From contig JALGTI010000272.1 in NCBI GenBank assembly GCA_029821455.1, forward strand, positions 1 through 9,152: 9,152 bases of DNA, read 5' to 3'. Below the pieces are notes generated by a model. It was not told the origin of the DNA and did not search any database. It worked only from the letters and a program-made list of their open reading frames with translations. Position 1 is the first letter of the stretch. Each line of letters starts with the position of its first letter. A program made the translations under genes and the position numbers. Shown piece after piece: positions 5,588 through 9,152 of this stretch. This DNA comes from Candidatus Zipacnadia bacterium (lineage in GTDB: Bacteria > Armatimonadota > Zipacnadia > Zipacnadales > Zipacnadaceae).

Positions 5588-6403
5588 ATGCCGACTTTTC
5601 AAGTGCCTGCAAACTATTATCAGCATTTCGACGCCGATTTCAGTCTGGACGTGCCGGGAGAAGGATATGGGGGCTGGAAGAAAGCCGAACTGGAGTTATC
5701 CCTCGACCACACAGCGGTTGTGGTGATGCACGCGTGGGATTGCGGGACACGGGAAGAGTACCCCGGCCAGCACCGGGTTGTGGAATACATACCCAGGTCG
5801 TACGAGATTTGCCGGACGGTCTTCCCGCAGTTACTGTCGGTGGTGAGGGCCTCGGAGCTGGAGCTGCTCCACGTGGTTGGCGGGGGGGACTACTACAAGG
5901 ACTATCCTGGCTATAAGAGGGCGGTTGCACTTGCAGGTCCGGCGCCGGAGCCGCTGGAACAGATTGAGGCGGATCCTGCGTTAGAGAAGCTGCGCGAGTT
6001 CAAGCGAGAGCATGTGTATCCTGGTCTGCATAACGTTGAGGACATCCAGCGCAGCCAGAAGGCCAGAGACTTTCCTGAGCAGGCTAGGCCGCTAGGTGAT
6101 GAAGGGGTTGCCGAAAACGGGCAGCAACTCTTTGCCCTGTGCAATGAGGCTGGCATCAACCACCTGATTTACGCCGGATTTGCTATCAACTGGTGCCTGC
6201 TGCTGTCTCCGGGGGGGATGGCGGAAATGCAGAAGTACGGGCTGATGTGCTCGGCATTGCGCGAGGCAACGACGGCGGTGGAGAGCAAGGAGACTGCACG
6301 GGAGGAGCTTTGCAAGCAGATTGCGCTGTGGCGCGTAGCTCTAGCGTTTGGATTTGTGTTTGATGTGGATGATTTTGTGGCGGCACTACAAGCAACGCTC
6401 TAG
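5588..6403 (+). CDS. Divergent isochorismatase-like cysteine hydrolase family protein
   Basis: The 271-residue product looks like a member of the isochorismatase/cysteine-hydrolase fold, soluble enzymes that cleave amide or vinyl-ether bonds with an Asp-Lys-Cys triad. The opening strand TAVVVMHAWD (42-51) matches the usual strand ending in the catalytic Asp, but His48 stands at that position. The later strand HLIYAGFAINWCLL (192-205) places Cys203 as the nucleophile, and REATTAVE (225-232) resembles the following conserved helix. No obvious catalytic lysine is seen; the middle region carries HVYPGLHNVEDI (142-153) instead. It may be a subfamily with altered chemistry or a non-catalytic member. 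The ribosome binding site is weak. The 63-bp gap from the broken isomerase holds nothing I recognise. Substrate unknown. Confidence 0.65.
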   Translation: MPTFQVPANYYQHFDADFSLDVPGEGYGGWKKAELELSLDHTAVVVMHAWDCGTREEYPGQHRVVEYIPRSYEICRTVFPQLLSVVRASELELLHVVGGGDYYKDYPGYKRAVALAGPAPEPLEQIEADPALEKLREFKREHVYPGLHNVEDIQRSQKARDFPEQARPLGDEGVAENGQQLFALCNEAGINHLIYAGFAINWCLLLSPGGMAEMQKYGLMCSALREATTAVESKETAREELCKQIALWRVALAFGFVFDVDDFVAALQATL

Positions 6404-6415
6404 TTGTAGGATGAC

Positions 6416-6421
6416 AGGAGG
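6416..6421 (+). promoter_or_regulatory. Strong ribosome binding site of porG
   Basis: AGGAGG lies 6 bp before ATG 6428 and fixes the porG start. It opens a run of four por genes, three of which have clear Shine-Dalgarno sequences. Confidence 0.85.
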
Positions 6422-6427
6422 AATTGG

Positions 6428-7000
6428 ATGGCAAAGTTGACTGAAGTTCGCTGGCATGGCAGAGGAGGCCAGGGGGCTAAGACGGCCAGCTATGTGTTGG
6501 CCATCGCGTCCGCTGAGCAAGGTTGGGAGGTGCAGGCATTTCCTGAATATGGGGCCGAGCGCCGAGGCGCGCCGATGCGCTCGTATGTGCGGATTTCGGA
6601 TGCGCCGATACGCCTGCGGTGCGCGGTGCAGCATCCGCAGATCGTGATAGTGCTCGACGATTCATTGCTGAAGTCCGAGAACGTGACTGATGGGCTGGAG
6701 GAGGGGGCGGTTGTGATCGTCAACACGTCCGAGAGTCCCGAGGAGGTGCGCGGGAAGCTGGACTACCAGGACGTTAAGCTCTGCACCGTAGATGCGACCG
6801 CGATTTCGCTGGATACCATCGGACGCAACATCCCTAATACCCCGATGCTGGGGGCGCTGGCCAAGGTCAGTGATGTGGTAACGGTCGAGGGCGCTCAGGA
6901 GGCTGTGCGCAAGCAACTGGGCACCCACCTCCGCCCAGAGGTCCTGGAAGCGAATATGCAGGCGATCAGCCGTGCCTACGAGGAGGTCCAAGTCGCATGA
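6428..7000 (+). CDS. porG: Pyruvate:ferredoxin oxidoreductase, gamma subunit
   Basis: This is the gamma subunit of the heterotetrameric 2-oxoacid:ferredoxin oxidoreductase, a cytoplasmic enzyme that oxidises pyruvate to acetyl-CoA and CO2 while reducing ferredoxin, or runs in reverse. The 190-residue length is normal. The glycine-rich signature WHGRGGQGAKTA (9-20) is followed by the conserved FPEYGAERRGAP (about 38-49), ISDAPI, and PNTPMLGAL in the second half. porD begins within its stop codon (ATGA overlap at 6997-7000), indicating translational coupling. The alternative, a 2-oxoisovalerate enzyme, cannot be excluded from this subunit alone; the alpha subunit looks pyruvate-type. Confidence 0.93.
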   Translation: MAKLTEVRWHGRGGQGAKTASYVLAIASAEQGWEVQAFPEYGAERRGAPMRSYVRISDAPIRLRCAVQHPQIVIVLDDSLLKSENVTDGLEEGAVVIVNTSESPEEVRGKLDYQDVKLCTVDATAISLDTIGRNIPNTPMLGALAKVSDVVTVEGAQEAVRKQLGTHLRPEVLEANMQAISRAYEEVQVA

Positions 7001-7317
7001 GTGACCGAGTATATGCTAAAGATGCCGGGTGGAAGGATATGGTGGCCGGCGGGTATATCCCACAGGCGGGGAATGCTGAAGAGTATAGCGTGGCCGGCTG
7101 GCGGATTGTGCACCCGGTGCGCGATGACGATGCGTGCATAGACTGCCTGTTCTGTTGGGTGTATTGCCCCGACAACGCGGTCTATGTCGAGAACGAATCG
7201 GTAATTGGTCTGGGGTTTGATCTGGAGCACTGCAAGGGCTGCGGGATTTGCGCCGCAGTCTGCCCCAAGGACTGCATCAAGATGGAAGAGGGCTCAATGC
7301 CTGCTGAAGACGAATAA
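6997..7317 (+). CDS. porD: Pyruvate:ferredoxin oxidoreductase, delta subunit (2x[4Fe-4S] ferredoxin)
   Basis: The delta subunit passes electrons from the catalytic subunits to external ferredoxin. The 106-residue protein has two CX2CX2CX3CP cluster motifs: CIDCLFCWVYCP with Cys47, 50, 53 and 57, and CKGCGICAAVCP with Cys79, 82, 85 and 89, plus extra Cys93. The N-terminal region GWKDMVAGGYI and GWRIVHPV is typical of PorD. The start overlaps the porG stop by 4 bp. The 55-bp gap before porA contains its ribosome binding site. Confidence 0.94.
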   Translation: MSDRVYAKDAGWKDMVAGGYIPQAGNAEEYSVAGWRIVHPVRDDDACIDCLFCWVYCPDNAVYVENESVIGLGFDLEHCKGCGICAAVCPKDCIKMEEGSMPAEDE

Positions 7318-7372
7318 TAGGCCGGCGCGCTGCTCGTACGGCGCATCGGCTTGCGATAAGGAGGATTTCATA

Positions 7373-8554
7373 ATGGGAGTCAGGCAGCCGCTGGAGGGCA
7401 ACAACGCAGTTGCCGAAGCCATGCGGCAAATCAATCCAGATGTCGTGGCGGCATACCCCATCACGCCGTCAACCGAGATTGTGCAGACATTTGCCAAGTT
7501 CGTGGCTGATGGCCTGGTGGACACCAATTTTGTGGCCGTGGAAAGCGAACACTCGGCGATGAGCGCGTGCACCGCCGCCGCCGCAGCCGGCGGCCGGGTG
7601 ATGAACGTCACCTCCGCCAATGGCCTGGCCTTGATGTGGGAGATTCTTTACATCACAGCCTCCCTGCGCCAGCCGGTGGTACTAACGGTGGTCAACAGGG
7701 CGCTATCAGGCAACATCAATATCCACTGCGACCACTCAGACGCAATGGGCGCCCGCGACGCAGGCTGGCTTCAGCTTTTCGGTGAGGACGCCCAGGAAGC
7801 GTACGATAACCTGTTCCAGGCTGTGGCTATTGCCGAGCGCGAGGACGTGCGGCTGCCGGTGATGAGCTGTCTGGATGGCTTCCTGGTCAGCCACTCGTAC
7901 GAGCTGGTCGAGGTGGAGGATGACGATGCGCTTCGTGACTGGGTCGGGCCGTACAAGCCGAGGATGCCGCTGCTGGACATCAACAACCCTTACACAATGG
8001 GCCCCCTGGACCTGTGGGACTACTACATCGAACACAAGCGCAGCCAGTGGGACGCGTATCCCGATGCCAAGCAGGCTGTCATTGAGGAGGGCCAGCGCTT
8101 TGGCGAGACGTTCGGTCGCTCCTATGGCCTGATGGAGTGTGTGGAACTGGATGACGCCGAGCTTGTGGTGATGGCGATGGGCAGCACCGCCGGCACGTGC
8201 AAGGACGTAGTTGCCGACCTGCGGGAGCAGGGCGTCAAGGCAGGCTTGCTGAAGCTGCGCTGCTTCCGGCCATTCCCGGCCCCGGAGATAGTGGAGGTGC
8301 TCAAGGGCGCGAAGGCGCTGGCAGTGCTTGACCGGGCTGCCTCGTTCGGAGCCGCCACTGCGCCACTGTTCTCTGAGACAGTCTCAGCCCTTTACTCGCA
8401 CGGTGTTCACGCGCCGGCCCTGAATATCATCTATGGTCTGGGGGGGCGCGAGATCAGACCTGAGGATATCGTCGGCGTATTCGATGACCTCAAGGCCATC
8501 GCCAAGAGCGGCCAGCCCAGCGATCCGGTCAAGTGGATCGGCGTGAGAGAATAG
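7373..8554 (+). CDS. porA: Pyruvate:ferredoxin oxidoreductase, alpha subunit
   Basis: The alpha subunit carries the pyrimidine-binding half of the thiamine diphosphate site and the substrate-binding region. The 393-residue length is standard. Conserved stretches are AAYPITPSTEI (26-36, the YPITPST signature), the glutamate in VESEHSAMSA (56-65), TSANGLALMWE (80-90) and NRALSGNINIHCDHSD (108-123), with a Rossmann-like C-terminal domain (LVVMAMGS, then LKLRCFRPFP and AVLDRAASFG). I placed the start at ATG 7373, 8 bp after AAGGAGG (7358-7364); the frame is open to 7205, but that extension overlaps porD and has no family similarity. An 80-bp gap with a palindromic element separates it from porB. 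Confidence 0.95.
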   Translation: MGVRQPLEGNNAVAEAMRQINPDVVAAYPITPSTEIVQTFAKFVADGLVDTNFVAVESEHSAMSACTAAAAAGGRVMNVTSANGLALMWEILYITASLRQPVVLTVVNRALSGNINIHCDHSDAMGARDAGWLQLFGEDAQEAYDNLFQAVAIAEREDVRLPVMSCLDGFLVSHSYELVEVEDDDALRDWVGPYKPRMPLLDINNPYTMGPLDLWDYYIEHKRSQWDAYPDAKQAVIEEGQRFGETFGRSYGLMECVELDDAELVVMAMGSTAGTCKDVVADLREQGVKAGLLKLRCFRPFPAPEIVEVLKGAKALAVLDRAASFGAATAPLFSETVSALYSHGVHAPALNIIYGLGGREIRPEDIVGVFDDLKAIAKSGQPSDPVKWIGVRE

Positions 8555-8562
8555 ACACTGCC

Positions 8563-8611
8563 GTAGCATGGGCATCCTGCCCACGCGGCACGAGCTGGAA
8601 GCTCGTGCTAC
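8563..8611 (-). repeat. Dispersed palindrome copy 2, two-hairpin form, between porA and porB
   Basis: Two hairpins lie side by side: GCATGGGCA/TGCCCACGC (8566-8574/8578-8586, loop TCC, one A-C mismatch) and GCACGAGCT/AGCTCGTGC (8588-8596/8600-8608, loop GGA, perfect). The flanks GTAGCA (8563-8568) and TGCTAC (8606-8611) are also inverted. The reverse complement of the second hairpin matches the element at 4610-4635. It sits inside an apparent operon, so it is more likely a mobile or RNA-processing element than a full terminator. Confidence 0.75.
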
Positions 8612-8634
8612 CAATGGCGATAGGAGATAGAGAT

Positions 8635-9152
8635 ATGTCCAAGAATCTAAAGCAGCTTTCGCATTCACCTGTTCGTCTCACCGGCGGCCATCGGCTCTGC
8701 CCCGGCTGCGGGGAGCCCATCGTGGTCAGGCAGGTCCTGATGGCTACTGATGACCCGGTTATAGTCGCCAACGCGACCGGTTGCCTGGAAGTGTCAACCA
8801 CCATCTTCCCCTACACCGCCTGGAACATCCCGTGGGTACATTTGGCCTTCGAGAATGCAGCGGCAACAGCAGCCGGCCTGGAGGCGATGTACCACAAGTA
8901 CAAGATTGACCAGCAAAACGGTAGGCCAATCCCGGATTACGTGGACCCGGATGCGAACTACAAGTTCGTGGCCTTTGCCGGCGATGGTGGCACCTACGAC
9001 ATCGGCATTCAGGCGTTGTCGGGCGCTGCCGAGCGCGGTCACGATTTCGTCTATGTCTGCCTGAATAATGAGGCCTATATGAATACGGGGATTCAGCGCT
9101 CTAGCGCCACACCGCTGGGCGGGCATACGACCACCAGCCCGGCCGGCAAGGT
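8635..9152 (+). CDS. porB: Pyruvate:ferredoxin oxidoreductase, beta subunit (3' end outside window)
   Basis: The beta subunit binds thiamine diphosphate and a [4Fe-4S] cluster. The first 172 residues are visible and the frame is still open at the window edge. LCPGCGEPIV (21-30) provides cluster ligands Cys22 and Cys25, with Cys50 in ATGC as the likely third. The TPP motif is complete: GDGG at 117-120, followed 24 residues later by NN at 144-145, in LNNEAYMNTG. ATG 8635 has AGGAG (8622-8626) at good spacing. It is the last gene of the gamma-delta-alpha-beta order. Confidence 0.95.
   Translation, partial: MSKNLKQLSHSPVRLTGGHRLCPGCGEPIVVRQVLMATDDPVIVANATGCLEVSTTIFPYTAWNIPWVHLAFENAAATAAGLEAMYHKYKIDQQNGRPIPDYVDPDANYKFVAFAGDGGTYDIGIQALSGAAERGHDFVYVCLNNEAYMNTGIQRSSATPLGGHTTTSPAGK

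Noticed and set aside
7205..7372. N-terminal extension of porA
   Set aside because: It overlaps the end of porD, lacks family similarity, and the ATG at 7373 has a strong ribosome binding site and the normal PorA N-terminus.

Overview
The window is a stretch of bacterial chromosome, moderately GC-rich and closely packed, with nearly all genes on the + strand. The order SRP RNA - dnaX - ybaB - recR is a conserved bacterial block. The SRP RNA is the large type with an Alu-like domain. A four-subunit pyruvate:ferredoxin oxidoreductase with separate gamma, delta, alpha and beta genes points to anaerobic or microaerophilic metabolism. The S23-type four-helix protein, the GyrI-like protein and many short dispersed palindromes fit an uncultured Terrabacteria-type lineage (Armatimonadota or a relative is my guess, at low confidence). 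No phylogenetic test was possible.

Layout. Positions 1-378 hold a tRNA-Ser(GGA) bracketed by low-complexity repeat blocks, then a G/C hairpin. Positions 379-1410 hold a GyrI-like small-molecule-binding protein and an S23-type four-helix-bundle protein. Positions 1437-1735 are a tandem array of a 41-bp unit that ends exactly where the SRP RNA begins (about 1736-1949). Another repeat block follows, then dnaX (2031-3631, interrupted by a frame change near 2905), ybaB and recR. Positions 4614-4784 contain only palindromic repeats and hairpins. Next come a sugar-phosphate isomerase/epimerase gene broken by an internal deletion and frame change, a divergent isochorismatase-like hydrolase, and porG-porD-porA-porB, the last running off the window.

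Function. dnaX, ybaB and recR serve replication and recombination. The SRP RNA serves co-translational membrane targeting. The four por genes would build one enzyme that interconverts pyruvate, CoA and oxidised ferredoxin with acetyl-CoA, CO2 and reduced ferredoxin.

Most unusual. (1) A repeat family is built on a 10-bp period, with most units beginning CAG. It occurs in CTG orientation upstream and CAG orientation downstream of both structured RNA genes, so each is enclosed by mirrored, partly complementary arms. The 41-bp array is a higher-order form of the same family, and the repeat also encodes the tail of the GyrI-like protein. (2) Three otherwise well-preserved genes (SRP RNA, dnaX, isomerase) each look as if they lack an internal piece. 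(3) A short palindrome recurs beside recR and between porA and porB with a compensatory base-pair change in its stem.
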